Below, one piece after another: positions 41,474 to 50,784 of a stretch of DNA of 64,000 nt. Positions within the stretch are counted from its first letter, which is position 1. The number at the start of each line of letters is the position of its first letter. A program made the position numbers and the translations under genes. The stretch comes from Thermodesulfobacterium hveragerdense DSM 12571 (lineage in GTDB: Bacteria > Desulfobacterota > Thermodesulfobacteria > Thermodesulfobacteriales > Thermodesulfobacteriaceae), in assembly GCF_000423845.1 (NCBI RefSeq), contig NZ_AUIT01000002.1:62001-126000 (forward strand), in the 5' to 3' direction. Under the pieces are notes generated by a model. That model was not told where the DNA came from and searched no databases. It worked only from the letters and a program-made list of their open reading frames with translations.

Positions 41474-42838
41474 CTATCCTTGTCCCAACTTTTTATGGAG
41501 AAAGGCTTTAAGATCTTCGCTAACTTCCTCCACCAACTCTGGATTTTCTCCTTCTACCATAATTCGGTACTTAGGCTCGGTACCAGAAGGTCTTATGATT
41601 ACCCTTCCCTTTTTCCCTAATTTCTTTTCTGCCTGACTAATTTTTTCTTCTATACCTTCGATTTCAACCAAAGGTACTTTTTTGTTTACTTTTAGGTTTT
41701 TGATAACTTGTGGGAGTTTTTCAAAAAGTTTGGCCAATTCAGAAAGAGGTTTTTGTTTCTCCTTGATTAAAGAGATAAGCCTTAAACCTGTCAAAAGTCC
41801 ATCTCCTGTGGTAGCTTTATCTAAGAAGATGATATGACCTGAAGTTTCTCCTCCTAAAAGAGCGTCTATTTCTTTCATTTTCATCACTACATATCTGTCT
41901 CCTACGGGAGTTCTTAAAAAAGTGATCCCTTGATCTTTAAAAAAGAGTTCTAATCCAAGGTTACTCATGATTGTGCCTACCACCGTTTGGTTGGTAAGTT
42001 GTCCTTTTTCTTTAAGGTCTTTGGCAAAAATGGCTAAAAGATCGTCTCCATCTAACAGATTCCCCTTTTCGTCTACCACCACAATCCGGTCTCCGTCTCC
42101 ATCAAGTGCTATCCCTAAATGTGCCTGAGTTTCTACTACTTTTTTTCGAAGATTTTCAGGATAGAGGGCTCCACAATCTTCATTGATGTTTGTTCCGTTA
42201 GGACTGCAGCCTATTGGGATCACTTCTGCTCCAAGTTCTTCTAAGATCTTTGGTCCTACTTGATAACAAGCTCCGTTTGCACAATCTATTACTATTTTTA
42301 ATCCTTCAAAATCAAGGTTTAGGGGTACAACAGACTTTAGGTGTACTACATACCTCCCTATGGCATCTTTTATCCTAAAAGCCCTTCCTAAGGCATCTTT
42401 GTGAACCCTTACCTCTTTAAACCCTTCATCAAAAATTAGTTCTTCTATTTTAGCCTCTGTCTCATCAGAAAGTTTAAAACCATCTTTACCAAAGATTTTA
42501 ATCCCGTTATCGTAGTAAGGATTATGGGAAGCGGAAATCATGATACCTGCATCTGCCCTTAGGTCTTTGGTTAAAAAGGCAATCCCTGGAGTAGGGATAG
42601 GGCCTACTAACAAACTATAGCCTCCCATAGAACATAGACCAGCAACCAGGGAAGACTCAAAAATATATCCTGACAACCTAGTATCCTTACCTATAACCAC
42701 CTTGGTAATATGATGATTTTGATTTTTAAACAAAAATCCTATGGCTCTGCCTACCTGCAAAGCTATTTCCGGAAGCATCGGGAAGAGATTGGCTTCTCCT
42801 CTTATTCCGTCTGTACCGAAAAGTTTTCTATCTCCCAT
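41474..42838 (-). CDS. glmM: Phosphoglucosamine mutase
   Basis: It converts glucosamine-6-phosphate to glucosamine-1-phosphate for UDP-GlcNAc, peptidoglycan and LPS. 454 residues. The N-terminal LFGTDGIRGEAN, the phosphoserine site MISASHNPYYDNGIKIFG, the metal-binding DGDGDR and the sugar-binding GGETSGHII are all present. The C-terminal RPSGTEPKYRIMVEG binds phosphate. It follows cdaR by 5 nt in the conserved cdaA-cdaR-glmM order. Confidence 0.97.
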   Translation of the reverse strand: MGDRKLFGTDGIRGEANLFPMLPEIALQVGRAIGFLFKNQNHHITKVVIGKDTRLSGYIFESSLVAGLCSMGGYSLLVGPIPTPGIAFLTKDLRADAGIMISASHNPYYDNGIKIFGKDGFKLSDETEAKIEELIFDEGFKEVRVHKDALGRAFRIKDAIGRYVVHLKSVVPLNLDFEGLKIVIDCANGACYQVGPKILEELGAEVIPIGCSPNGTNINEDCGALYPENLRKKVVETQAHLGIALDGDGDRIVVVDEKGNLLDGDDLLAIFAKDLKEKGQLTNQTVVGTIMSNLGLELFFKDQGITFLRTPVGDRYVVMKMKEIDALLGGETSGHIIFLDKATTGDGLLTGLRLISLIKEKQKPLSELAKLFEKLPQVIKNLKVNKKVPLVEIEGIEEKISQAEKKLGKKGRVIIRPSGTEPKYRIMVEGENPELVEEVSEDLKAFLHKKLGQG

Positions 42839-42843
42839 GTTTT

Positions 42844-43473
42844 TTACCTCTTTTTTTCTTCATAGTATACCTTCACTTTTTCTACATTCATAGAAATAAT
42901 ACCTAAAGGCGGCATTAGATCAACTTCTAAGGATCCTGTTAGTCTTAGTTTTAAAAGGTCTATAGGTTCGGTATTAATCTCTTGAAGGTTTAACAGAACC
43001 TCTATCGGAGCTTTGATTAGTACATATTTAGGAAAGACCTTTATTTTCCCTCGAGTATGATAAAAACTTTCTTCTTTTAAAACCGGCCTTACAGGAACTT
43101 TTTTAGTACCTATTTTTTTAATTATCAAAGTTAGAAACGTAGGGTTTATTTCTTTTACTTTTATCCCGGAAGGCAGATTTATCTTTTCTATCGGCACCCT
43201 TATCTGATGAACACCTGGAGTTAAGTTTTTCAAATCAATTTCTAAATTAAGGTCTTTTTCGTTAACGTTTCTTAATAGACTTCTTATAGCCTGAATTTTC
43301 AACACCACGGTAGAAGGGGTGATTTCTACTATATAGTTAGAATTAGGTAGTTTATAAAAAACAGGAATTTCTACCGTCTTTTCTATAGACCTTCCCCACA
43401 CTACAAAGTACCATAGAGTAACAGCCATCAAAAAAGAAAGAATTTTTAGTCTATGTTCCCTTTTGAATTTCAT
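42844..43473 (-). CDS. cdaR: YbbR-domain protein CdaR, regulator of CdaA
   Basis: 209 residues. An N-terminal membrane anchor (about 8-28) precedes about two YbbR-type beta repeats, recognisable by the repeated pattern IPVFYKLPNSNYIVEITPS and VPVRPVLKEESF. It is known to modulate the c-di-AMP cyclase CdaA. A longer frame begins at 43509, but AAGGA precedes the ATG at 43473, which lies inside the 3' end of cdaA, so the two genes are coupled. Confidence 0.88.
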   Translation of the reverse strand: MKFKREHRLKILSFLMAVTLWYFVVWGRSIEKTVEIPVFYKLPNSNYIVEITPSTVVLKIQAIRSLLRNVNEKDLNLEIDLKNLTPGVHQIRVPIEKINLPSGIKVKEINPTFLTLIIKKIGTKKVPVRPVLKEESFYHTRGKIKVFPKYVLIKAPIEVLLNLQEINTEPIDLLKLRLTGSLEVDLMPPLGIISMNVEKVKVYYEEKKR

Positions 43474-44272
43474 AGGTAATCCTTGTCCACCAAGGTGCTT
43501 TAGACTCAAAACCTAAAAGTTGAGACAACATCTTTCTTAAGGTTGCGGGGGTTACATCTCTGGTAATTTTTCCGCTAACTGCCAGAGAAATATAACCTTT
43601 TTCTTCAGAAACCACTATGGCTACAGCATCGGTAATTTCTGTAATTCCTATAGCTGCCCTGTGTCTGGTTCCAAGGTCTTTGGCTATGTCAGGATTGGTA
43701 GAAAGTGGTAACACCACCCCTGCAGCTACGATCTTTCCTTTACTGATAACCACTGCCCCATCATGGAGGGGGCTTTTAGGATTAAAGATACTTACCAGTA
43801 ACTCCTCGCTGATCTTCGAATCTAACATCACCGCTCCTTCCAGAAAGTCTTTTAAACTTATTTCTCTTTCAAACACTATCAAGGCCCCTATCTTTTTTTC
43901 AGCAAGTTGGGTAACAGCTTTAACTACCTCTTCTATACCATAAGAGTATTCTGTCTGGAACTTAGTAAAAGGATGTTTCCCTATCTGGGCCAAAGCTTTC
44001 CTTATGTCCTCCTGAAAAACTATGATGATCAAAATCAAAATAGAAGACATAAAGGTGTTTAAAATCCAGTTCAGAGTTAATAATTGTAAGGCATCTGAAA
44101 CGAAATATAATAGAACTACCACTGATAAACCTGCAGCCATTTGAAGAGCTCTACTACCCTGGATAAGCAAAAGAATTCTATAAATCAAAAAACTAACCAC
44201 AAAGATGTCTACCATATCTTTCCAGGTTATAGAATTAAATATTTCAGTAATTCTTAAAACACCAAAATCCAA
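43451..44272 (-). CDS. cdaA: Diadenylate cyclase CdaA
   Basis: It makes c-di-AMP from two ATP at the membrane. 273 residues. Three membrane helices in the first 95 residues are followed by the DAC domain with the catalytic LHDGAVVI (DGA) and GTRHRAAIGI (RHR). It lies in ftsH-folP-cdaA-cdaR-glmM. The presence of c-di-AMP synthesis in a Gram-negative thermophile is notable. No c-di-AMP phosphodiesterase is in this window. Confidence 0.95.
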   Translation of the reverse strand: MDFGVLRITEIFNSITWKDMVDIFVVSFLIYRILLLIQGSRALQMAAGLSVVVLLYFVSDALQLLTLNWILNTFMSSILILIIIVFQEDIRKALAQIGKHPFTKFQTEYSYGIEEVVKAVTQLAEKKIGALIVFEREISLKDFLEGAVMLDSKISEELLVSIFNPKSPLHDGAVVISKGKIVAAGVVLPLSTNPDIAKDLGTRHRAAIGITEITDAVAIVVSEEKGYISLAVSGKITRDVTPATLRKMLSQLLGFESKAPWWTRITYEIQKGT

Positions 44273-44277
44273 ATCCT

Positions 44278-45132
44278 TTATCCTCCTATTTGTTGCACTA
44301 AAAACTTAAACATTATAACAGCATCTTTATTAAGATCTACTCGATGAACTCTCAAAAATTGAACTCCCCTTAACGAAGACCAAACAGAAAAACCAACCGT
44401 ACCCCCTTCTCTATCTAAAGGATTAAGCTTATTAAGGACCTTTCCTATAAAACTTTTTCTTGAGTGCCCTAAAAGAATAGGCCTTTCCAAACTATAAAAT
44501 TCGTCTAATCTTTTTAAAATTTCTAAGTTATGTTCAAAGTTTTTGCCAAATCCTAACCCAGGGTCTACGATGATTTTTTCTACAGAAATTCCTTTTTTTA
44601 CCAAAAATTCTATACGGTTTTGTAAAAATTCCTTTACTTCTTTTACTACATCTTTATACTGAGGGTTTTCTTGCATAGTTTTGGGAGTTCCTTTGATATG
44701 CATAATTACATATGGGCAATCAAAGTCTTTTACCACCTCAACCATTCTTTGATCAAAGCAACCTGCACTTATGTCGTTTATCATCGAAGCTCCCGCTTTT
44801 AAAGATTCTTCAGCTACCCTACTCTTATAAGTGTCTACTGAGATTACAACGTCTGGTAACTCTTCACGGATTGCCTTAACTACAGGCACAACCCTTTTTA
44901 GCTCTTCTTCTTCAGTTATAGGCTCAGAAAAAGGTCTGGTTGATTCCCCTCCTATGTCTATGATGTCTGCCCCTTCTTCTATCAATTCTTTAGCCCTTAA
45001 AACCGCCTCCTTTAGACCAAAAAACCTTCCCCCGTCTGAAAAAGAGTCAGGAGTTACGTTTAAAACTCCCATAAAATAGGGACAAGCTTTCCAATCAAAA
45101 ATTTTAGACCCTATCCTTAAAGGAGGTAACAT
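44278..45132 (-). CDS. folP: Dihydropteroate synthase
   Basis: It condenses p-aminobenzoate with hydroxymethyl-dihydropterin pyrophosphate in folate synthesis. 284 residues. Motifs: MGVLNVTPDSFSDGG, DIIDIGGESTRP, MINDISAG, IIVDPGLGFGK and LLGHSRKSFIG; the last Arg and His bind substrate. It follows ftsH by 3 nt and precedes cdaA by 5 nt. Confidence 0.97.
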   Translation of the reverse strand: MLPPLRIGSKIFDWKACPYFMGVLNVTPDSFSDGGRFFGLKEAVLRAKELIEEGADIIDIGGESTRPFSEPITEEEELKRVVPVVKAIREELPDVVISVDTYKSRVAEESLKAGASMINDISAGCFDQRMVEVVKDFDCPYVIMHIKGTPKTMQENPQYKDVVKEVKEFLQNRIEFLVKKGISVEKIIVDPGLGFGKNFEHNLEILKRLDEFYSLERPILLGHSRKSFIGKVLNKLNPLDREGGTVGFSVWSSLRGVQFLRVHRVDLNKDAVIMFKFLVQQIGG

Positions 45133-45135
45133 AAC

Positions 45136-46932
45136 CTATTGAGTTTGAGTTTCTAAAATAACTTTAAACCTTTCAGCATCGATAGTCTCTTCTTCTAATA
45201 AAACTGAGGCAACTTTATGAAGATTATCTGTATAAGTAAGAATAATCTCCTTAGCCCTTTGATAACAACGATTTACTATATCTTTTATTTCCTCGTCAAT
45301 AATCTTTGCTGTCTCCTCTGAATAATCCTTTATCTGTAAAAGTTCTTTTCCGAGAAAAATATGGTCCTCTCCTTTTCCCAAGGCTAAAGGGCCTAATTTT
45401 TTACTCATCCCCCATTCACAAACCATCTTTTTGGCGATTTGGGTAGCCCTTTTGATATCATCTTGAGCTCCAGTGCTTATAGAGTTAAAAACCACTTCTT
45501 CACTCACCCTTCCTCCTAACAGCACGGTTATTTTTTTAAGCAAATAGTCTTCTGGATAGATGTGTCGATCATCTAAGGGCAGTTGTTGGGTTACTCCTAA
45601 AGCTTGTCCCCTTGGGATAATGCTTATCTTATGCACAGGGTCAGGGTCAGGTAGGTAATAAGCCACCAACGCATGTCCTGCCTCATGATAGGCTATAATC
45701 TTTTTTTCTTCTTCACTTAACATAAAACCTTTTCTTTCTTTACCCATTAGAATTTTATCTTTAGCCTCTTCTAAATCTTCCTGTTCGATAAGCTCTTTCC
45801 CTTTTTTAGCGGCGATAAGGGCTGCTTCGTTAAGCATGTTTTCTAAATTAGCTCCGGTGAACCCAGGGGTCGCTTTAGCGATAGACCTTAAATCTAAGTT
45901 TGGAGATACTTTAAACTTCCGAGCATAAAGTTTTAAGATAGCCTCCCTTCCGTTTACGTCTGGGGGAGGTACAAAAACTTGCCTATCAAACCTACCAGGT
46001 CTTAAAAGAGCTGGATCTAAAATGTCAGGTCTGTTAGTAGCAGCAAGCACAACTATCCCTTCTGCTGTATCAAACCCATCCATCTCTACAAGCAGCTGGT
46101 TTAAAGTTTGTTCTCTTTCATCATGTCCACCACCTAATCCTGCCCCCCTCTGTCTACCAACGGCATCTATCTCGTCTATAAAAATGATACAAGGTGCATG
46201 GGCTTTGGCTTGAGAAAATAAATCTCTTACCCTCGCAGCTCCTACACCTACAAACATTTCTACAAAATCTGATCCACTTATACTAAAAAAAGGAACTCCT
46301 GCCTCTCCAGCTATTGCTTTAGCAAGAAGAGTTTTACCTGTACCTGGAGGCCCTACCAACAAAATACCCTTGGGGATACGTGCCCCTAATTTGGTAAACT
46401 TTTGAGGATTTTTTAAGAACTCTACTACCTCCTGTAATTCTTCTTTAGCCTCCTCTATCCCAGCCACATCTTTAAAAGTTACCTTGGTTTCTCCCTCTTT
46501 TATTAGACGGGCCCTGCTTTTTACAAAACTAAAGGGTTTATTTCCAGGCTGCATCTGTTTGATAAACAAAAACCAAAGTAGAATTAGCACAATGAAAGGA
46601 AGCCAAGACACCAGAAAAGTGGTAAACCAACTGTGTTGAGACTCTGGTTTAACCACAATTTTAACCCCTTTTTCTTTTAACATAGGGATTAAATCTTTAT
46701 CCTCTGGGATATAAGTAATTATTTCCTTAGAAGGCGAGACCTTAGCTGAAACCTTTTGTCCCTCTATTAATACCTCTTTTATTTCACCCTTTTCTACTTT
46801 TTCGAGAAACTCGGTATAACTGATGTTGTTAGAGGTGTATAACGAGGTTTGATTGTAAAAAAAGTTGTAAGTTAATAAAACCAACAATCCAATAAAAAAC
46901 CAAAGCAACAACGTTTTCCCTTTTTGCCACAT
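45136..46932 (-). CDS. ftsH: ATP-dependent zinc metalloprotease FtsH
   Basis: Membrane-anchored hexameric protease for membrane-protein quality control. 598 residues. Two membrane helices (about 8-25 and 105-125) flank a periplasmic domain. The AAA module has Walker [13 protein letters not shown], the pore FVEMFVG, Walker [13 protein letters not shown] and the second-region LLRPGRFDR. The zinc site is HEAGHAL with a downstream Asp. It is the first gene of its operon. TATAAT on the minus strand at 47008-47013 is a possible -10 without a good -35. Confidence 0.98.
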   Translation of the reverse strand: MWQKGKTLLLWFFIGLLVLLTYNFFYNQTSLYTSNNISYTEFLEKVEKGEIKEVLIEGQKVSAKVSPSKEIITYIPEDKDLIPMLKEKGVKIVVKPESQHSWFTTFLVSWLPFIVLILLWFLFIKQMQPGNKPFSFVKSRARLIKEGETKVTFKDVAGIEEAKEELQEVVEFLKNPQKFTKLGARIPKGILLVGPPGTGKTLLAKAIAGEAGVPFFSISGSDFVEMFVGVGAARVRDLFSQAKAHAPCIIFIDEIDAVGRQRGAGLGGGHDEREQTLNQLLVEMDGFDTAEGIVVLAATNRPDILDPALLRPGRFDRQVFVPPPDVNGREAILKLYARKFKVSPNLDLRSIAKATPGFTGANLENMLNEAALIAAKKGKELIEQEDLEEAKDKILMGKERKGFMLSEEEKKIIAYHEAGHALVAYYLPDPDPVHKISIIPRGQALGVTQQLPLDDRHIYPEDYLLKKITVLLGGRVSEEVVFNSISTGAQDDIKRATQIAKKMVCEWGMSKKLGPLALGKGEDHIFLGKELLQIKDYSEETAKIIDEEIKDIVNRCYQRAKEIILTYTDNLHKVASVLLEEETIDAERFKVILETQTQ

Positions 46933-47101
46933 CTATCTTTGCCTCCTATTTTCTATTTTTTAAATTTATTACAACTTTCTTGATTTTCAACGAAAAAGTT
47001 TTACATCATTATAACCATCCTTATAATTTAAGGCTCAGAGAGGTTTAAAAGACAATTTTTCAGCAAAAGACTGAATAGACCCTAAGTTAGGAAATCCTCC
47101 C

Positions 47102-47130
47102 TTGTCTAAAACTTAAACTTAGATTATAAT
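47102..47130 (+). promoter_or_regulatory. Strong sigma-70 promoter of lptA, apparently leaderless
   Basis: TTGTCT (47102-47107), a 17-nt spacer and perfect TATAAT (47125-47130). The lptA ATG begins only 7 nt after the -10, where transcription would start, and there is no ribosome binding site. Confidence 0.7.
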
Positions 47131-47137
47131 CTTTAAT

Positions 47138-47611
47138 ATGGGAAAAATAAACAGGATTGTAATCTTTCTATTAGGGATCTGGTTGGTATTTTTAGGTACC
47201 AATACTTTAGGATTGGCTTCTGAAGTAAGCGTGACCGCCAATAAGATGGAGGTTATGGAAAGCGAAGGAATAGCGGTTTTTACAGGTAAGGTGCAAGCTA
47301 CCCGAGGAGATATGAAAGTTTTTTCTGATAAGTTATATGTTTATTATGCTAATCAAGAAGAGAAGAAAAACGTAACCAAGGTGGTTGCTTTAGGAAAAGT
47401 GGTTATTTATAAAGGAAAATGGAAAGCCTATGCGGAAAAGGCGGTATACTACAAGGATCAGGAAAAGTTAGTTTTAGAGGATAACCCTAAAGTATGGTAT
47501 GATAAAAACCTGATAGAGGGAGACATTGTGGTGATTTACTTCAACGAAGATAGGAGTGAGTTTTTGTCTAAAAACGAAGGTAGAGTAAGAGCCAAGTTTT
47601 ATCTTAACTAA
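47138..47611 (+). CDS. lptA: Lipopolysaccharide transport periplasmic protein LptA
   Basis: It bridges the inner and outer membranes and carries LPS. 157 residues. The signal peptide (about 1-29) ends near LGLASEV. The OstA-like beta-jellyroll repeats then follow: VSVTANKMEVMESEGIAVFT, GKVQATRGDMKVFSDKLYVYY, and later VVALGKVVIYKGKWKAYAEK. It precedes lptB by 24 nt. Confidence 0.88.
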   Translation: MGKINRIVIFLLGIWLVFLGTNTLGLASEVSVTANKMEVMESEGIAVFTGKVQATRGDMKVFSDKLYVYYANQEEKKNVTKVVALGKVVIYKGKWKAYAEKAVYYKDQEKLVLEDNPKVWYDKNLIEGDIVVIYFNEDRSEFLSKNEGRVRAKFYLN

Positions 47612-47635
47612 AGTTTTTTTCTGGTTGCACTTATT

Positions 47636-48352
47636 ATGCTCAAAGCCCAAAATTTAAAAAAAAGTTTTAATAAAAGAGAGGTAGTACGTGGGATTACTGT
47701 AGAGATAAAAAAGGGAGAGATGGTAGGCTTACTTGGTCCTAATGGTGCTGGGAAGACTACCTCGTTCTATATGATCGCTGGATTTCTTAAACCTGATTCA
47801 GGAGAGGTATGGCTTTTTGACAAAGAAATCACCGATTACGATGTTTCTGAAAGAGCTAATCAAGGTATCATCTATCTTCCTCAGGAAAGTTCTGTTTTTA
47901 GGAAACTTACCGTTTATGAAAATTTTAAGATGGTGATAGAACGTTTAGAACGAAAACAGAAAGAAATAGAAGAAAAGCTCGATTTTTATATAGACCTTTT
48001 TAATTTAAGAGAAGTCCTATATCAAAAGGCCTATACCCTTTCTGGTGGACAAAAAAGAAAGTTAGAAATAGCCAGAGCCCTTTTGGTTGAACCTTCCTTT
48101 ATCCTTCTTGATGAACCTTTTGCAGGTATTGACCCGATAGGAATTGACCAGTTAAAACAGATTTTTAAAACGTTAAAAGAACGCAATATCGGCCTTTTGA
48201 TTTCTGACCATAACGTTAGAGAGACGTTAAAAATATGTGATAGGGCTTACGTAATAGCAGATGGTCAAATCATCGGATCAGGGACCCCTCAACAAATCTT
48301 AGAAAACGAAACCGTTAGAGAAAAATATTTAGGCGAAAGGTTTAAACTTTAG
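47636..48352 (+). CDS. lptB: LPS export ABC transporter ATP-binding protein LptB
   Basis: ATPase that drives LPS extraction by LptFG. 238 residues. Walker A is GPNGAGKTTS, followed by the family segment YLPQESSVFRKLTV at the Q-loop. The signature is LSGGQKRKLEIARAL, Walker B is FILLDEPFAGIDP, and the switch His is in LLISDHNVRE. This full set and the lptA neighbour make LptB certain. The rpoN gene begins 3 nt after its stop. Confidence 0.97.
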   Translation: MLKAQNLKKSFNKREVVRGITVEIKKGEMVGLLGPNGAGKTTSFYMIAGFLKPDSGEVWLFDKEITDYDVSERANQGIIYLPQESSVFRKLTVYENFKMVIERLERKQKEIEEKLDFYIDLFNLREVLYQKAYTLSGGQKRKLEIARALLVEPSFILLDEPFAGIDPIGIDQLKQIFKTLKERNIGLLISDHNVRETLKICDRAYVIADGQIIGSGTPQQILENETVREKYLGERFKL

Positions 48353-48355
48353 AAA

Positions 48356-49768
48356 ATGATAGAACTTAAAAATCAATTAAAACTTAGTCAACAACTGATT
48401 TTAACCCCTCAACTAAAACTTTTGTTAAAAGTCCTTCAACTTAACACCTTAGAATTAGAAGAATATCTGGTTCAAGAGGCTCAGACAAACCCCTTTTTAG
48501 AGATAGAATATAAAGACTTGGCTCCAAAAGTTAGTCAAGATAGAGACCATATGCCCGAAGAAGTTAAACTAACAGATGAAATAGATTTAGGAACTGAGGA
48601 ATTTTTAGAAAAGAGTTTCTATCTTATAGAACCTCAGGAGGAACCAGAAGAACCTATCTGGGAAAAAACCCTTAAGGCTGAAGACAAACTCAGTGATTAT
48701 TTACTCTGGCAGTTTCGGATGAAAGAATTTACCCCTGTCGAATACGAAATCGCCCAGTATATTGTAGGAAATCTTGATGAAAAAGGATATCTAACCGTTT
48801 CTTCTGAAGAACTGGCTAAAGAGGTGAACCTTGCTGCAGAGAAAGTAGAAAAAGTAAGAAATGTCATAAAGTCTTTAGACCCAGTAGGGGTAGCCTCTTA
48901 CGATGTTAAAGAATGTTTACTTACTCAGCTTTTATTTATGGGTTACAAAGAAGAAAGTCTTCCTTATGTGCTGATAGAAAAATACTTCGAACAAATTCCT
49001 GAAGGAGTAGACGTACTTTCTCAAAAGTTAGGCATAGAACCTTCAAAGATAGAAGAGGCTTTAGAGGTTATCAAACATCTTGAGCCCTATCCTGCCAGAA
49101 ATTTTTATGTAGAAACTTCCACCTACATAGAACCAGACCTCAGGTTTTATAGGGAAGATGAAGAATGGAAGGTAGAGGTTCTCAAGGAAAAAAGCTTTAA
49201 GGTAAGATTAAATAACTTTTATTTAGAATACTTAAAATTAAAGAAAAAGGACCCCCGGTTTTTAAAGTCAAAACAGTTTTTAAAAGAGAAATTTAAAGAA
49301 GCGGAAAATTTGCTAAAGGCTTTAGACAGTAGATATTCAAGCCTTTATAAAGTTGGAGCAGCCATTTTGACACATCAAAAGGAGTTTTTAGAAAAAGGAA
49401 TTAAATATTTAAAACCTCTTACTTTAAGGATGTTGGCTGAAGAAACCCAGTTGCATGAATCTACTATCAGTAGGATTATTAATCGCAAATATGTACAAAC
49501 GCCTTCAGGAGTTTTTTCTCTTAAGTTTTTCTTTTCTTCAGGTTATGAATCTTCTGACGGAACAAGCCTTTCTTCTAAAGCAGTAAAAGACCTTATTAAA
49601 CAGATCATTTCTCAAGAAAACCCTGAAAAACCTTTAAGTGATAACGAGGTGGCTAAAGTTTTAAAATCTAAATATGGGGTTAATATAGCAAGAAGAACGG
49701 TTACTAAATACAGAGAAGAACTTCAAATTCCCTCAGTTCGGGAAAGGAAAAAACAAAATAAGAGGTAA
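48356..49768 (+). CDS. rpoN: RNA polymerase sigma-54 factor RpoN
   Basis: It recognises -24/-12 promoters and needs AAA activators. 470 residues. Region I is Gln/Leu-rich (LSQQLILTPQLKLLLKVLQL). The core-binding domain follows, with GNLDEKGYL and LDPVGVASYDVKECL. The helix-turn-helix contains LHESTISRIINRKYVQTP, and the C-terminal RpoN box ARRTVTKYREEL binds the -24 element. It lies in the conserved lptA-lptB-rpoN order. A candidate target precedes fliL (27481-27496). Confidence 0.97.
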   Translation: MIELKNQLKLSQQLILTPQLKLLLKVLQLNTLELEEYLVQEAQTNPFLEIEYKDLAPKVSQDRDHMPEEVKLTDEIDLGTEEFLEKSFYLIEPQEEPEEPIWEKTLKAEDKLSDYLLWQFRMKEFTPVEYEIAQYIVGNLDEKGYLTVSSEELAKEVNLAAEKVEKVRNVIKSLDPVGVASYDVKECLLTQLLFMGYKEESLPYVLIEKYFEQIPEGVDVLSQKLGIEPSKIEEALEVIKHLEPYPARNFYVETSTYIEPDLRFYREDEEWKVEVLKEKSFKVRLNNFYLEYLKLKKKDPRFLKSKQFLKEKFKEAENLLKALDSRYSSLYKVGAAILTHQKEFLEKGIKYLKPLTLRMLAEETQLHESTISRIINRKYVQTPSGVFSLKFFFSSGYESSDGTSLSSKAVKDLIKQIISQENPEKPLSDNEVAKVLKSKYGVNIARRTVTKYREELQIPSVRERKKQNKR

Positions 49769-49773
49769 GCCTT

Positions 49774-50784
49774 ATGCCTTTTATAGCTTTTGACTGCGAA
49801 GGCCCTTTAACCTTAAACGACAACGCTTTTGAGTATTCCAAGTATATAATACCTGAGGGCCATAGGTTTTTTAAACAAGTCTCTCGTTTTGACGATTACT
49901 TAGCAGACATTAAAAAACGTCCTGGGTACAAACCAGGAGACACCCTTAAATTAATACTTCCTTTCTTAAAACTTTTTGGAGCAACCAACCAAAGCCTTAG
50001 AGAGTTTTCTCGGAAAACTTTGCTTTTTTTACCTAAGATACCTGAGGTTTTAAAGGAGATAAAAAATTTAGTCCCTACTTTTATCATCAGCACAAGTTAT
50101 AAGCCCTATTTAGAAGCCCTTGCCGAGGCTATAGAGTTTCCCATGGACCATATCTTCTGTACAGAGGTAGACCTTGATAAAGTAACCCTTTCAAAGGAAG
50201 AAACAAAAATTTTAGAAAAATTATACCAAGAAATACTTTCTTATCCAACTATAGAAATACCGTTAAAAGCTACCTCCCCTTCCGACCTCTCTCCAGAACT
50301 CTTAAACGTGCTTGAACGGATGGAAGAGATTTTTTTTAAAATTATTTGGAATCTTGATGTAGGGGTATTTTTAAGAGAGGTTAATCCTGTAGGGGGAGAA
50401 GAAAAGGCAAGAGCCTGCCAACAAATATCTGAAGGTTTAAATGTTCCTTTTGCAGAAGGATTTTATGCCGGAGATAGTATTACCGATATGAAGGCTTTAA
50501 TCCTTTTAAGAGAAAACCAGGGGGTATCTTTGGCCTTTAATCCAAACAGATATGCCTTAAAAACTGCAGAATTTTATGCTTTAAGCAAAAACGGATTGGT
50601 TTTTAAAGATTTGGTAAAACTGTTTATTGAACAAGGAAAAGAAGGACTCGATAGTTTTGTGTCTTTCAAAGGTTATGAGTTTGAAAAAGTTCCTTCAGAG
50701 CCTGAAGTTTTTGAAAATCTTGTAGACAAATGTGAAAACTTTAGAAAGATTGTAAGGGGAACGTTGATAGGAGATTTAGGGTGA
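49774..50784 (+). CDS. HAD-superfamily protein, EhaR-like
   Basis: 336 residues. The HAD nucleophile motif is FDCEGPLTLNDNAFE (Asp7, with Glu9 replacing the usual second Asp). A second motif (FIISTSY) and a late acidic motif (GDSITDMKAL) complete the fold. The segment between them is a large cap. The CEGP signature and length resemble EhaR, a HAD protein encoded near energy-converting hydrogenase in methanogens. No hydrogenase genes are next to it here. It lies 5 nt after rpoN and overlaps the rhomboid GTG by 4 nt. The substrate is unknown. Confidence 0.65.
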   Translation: MPFIAFDCEGPLTLNDNAFEYSKYIIPEGHRFFKQVSRFDDYLADIKKRPGYKPGDTLKLILPFLKLFGATNQSLREFSRKTLLFLPKIPEVLKEIKNLVPTFIISTSYKPYLEALAEAIEFPMDHIFCTEVDLDKVTLSKEETKILEKLYQEILSYPTIEIPLKATSPSDLSPELLNVLERMEEIFFKIIWNLDVGVFLREVNPVGGEEKARACQQISEGLNVPFAEGFYAGDSITDMKALILLRENQGVSLAFNPNRYALKTAEFYALSKNGLVFKDLVKLFIEQGKEGLDSFVSFKGYEFEKVPSEPEVFENLVDKCENFRKIVRGTLIGDLG

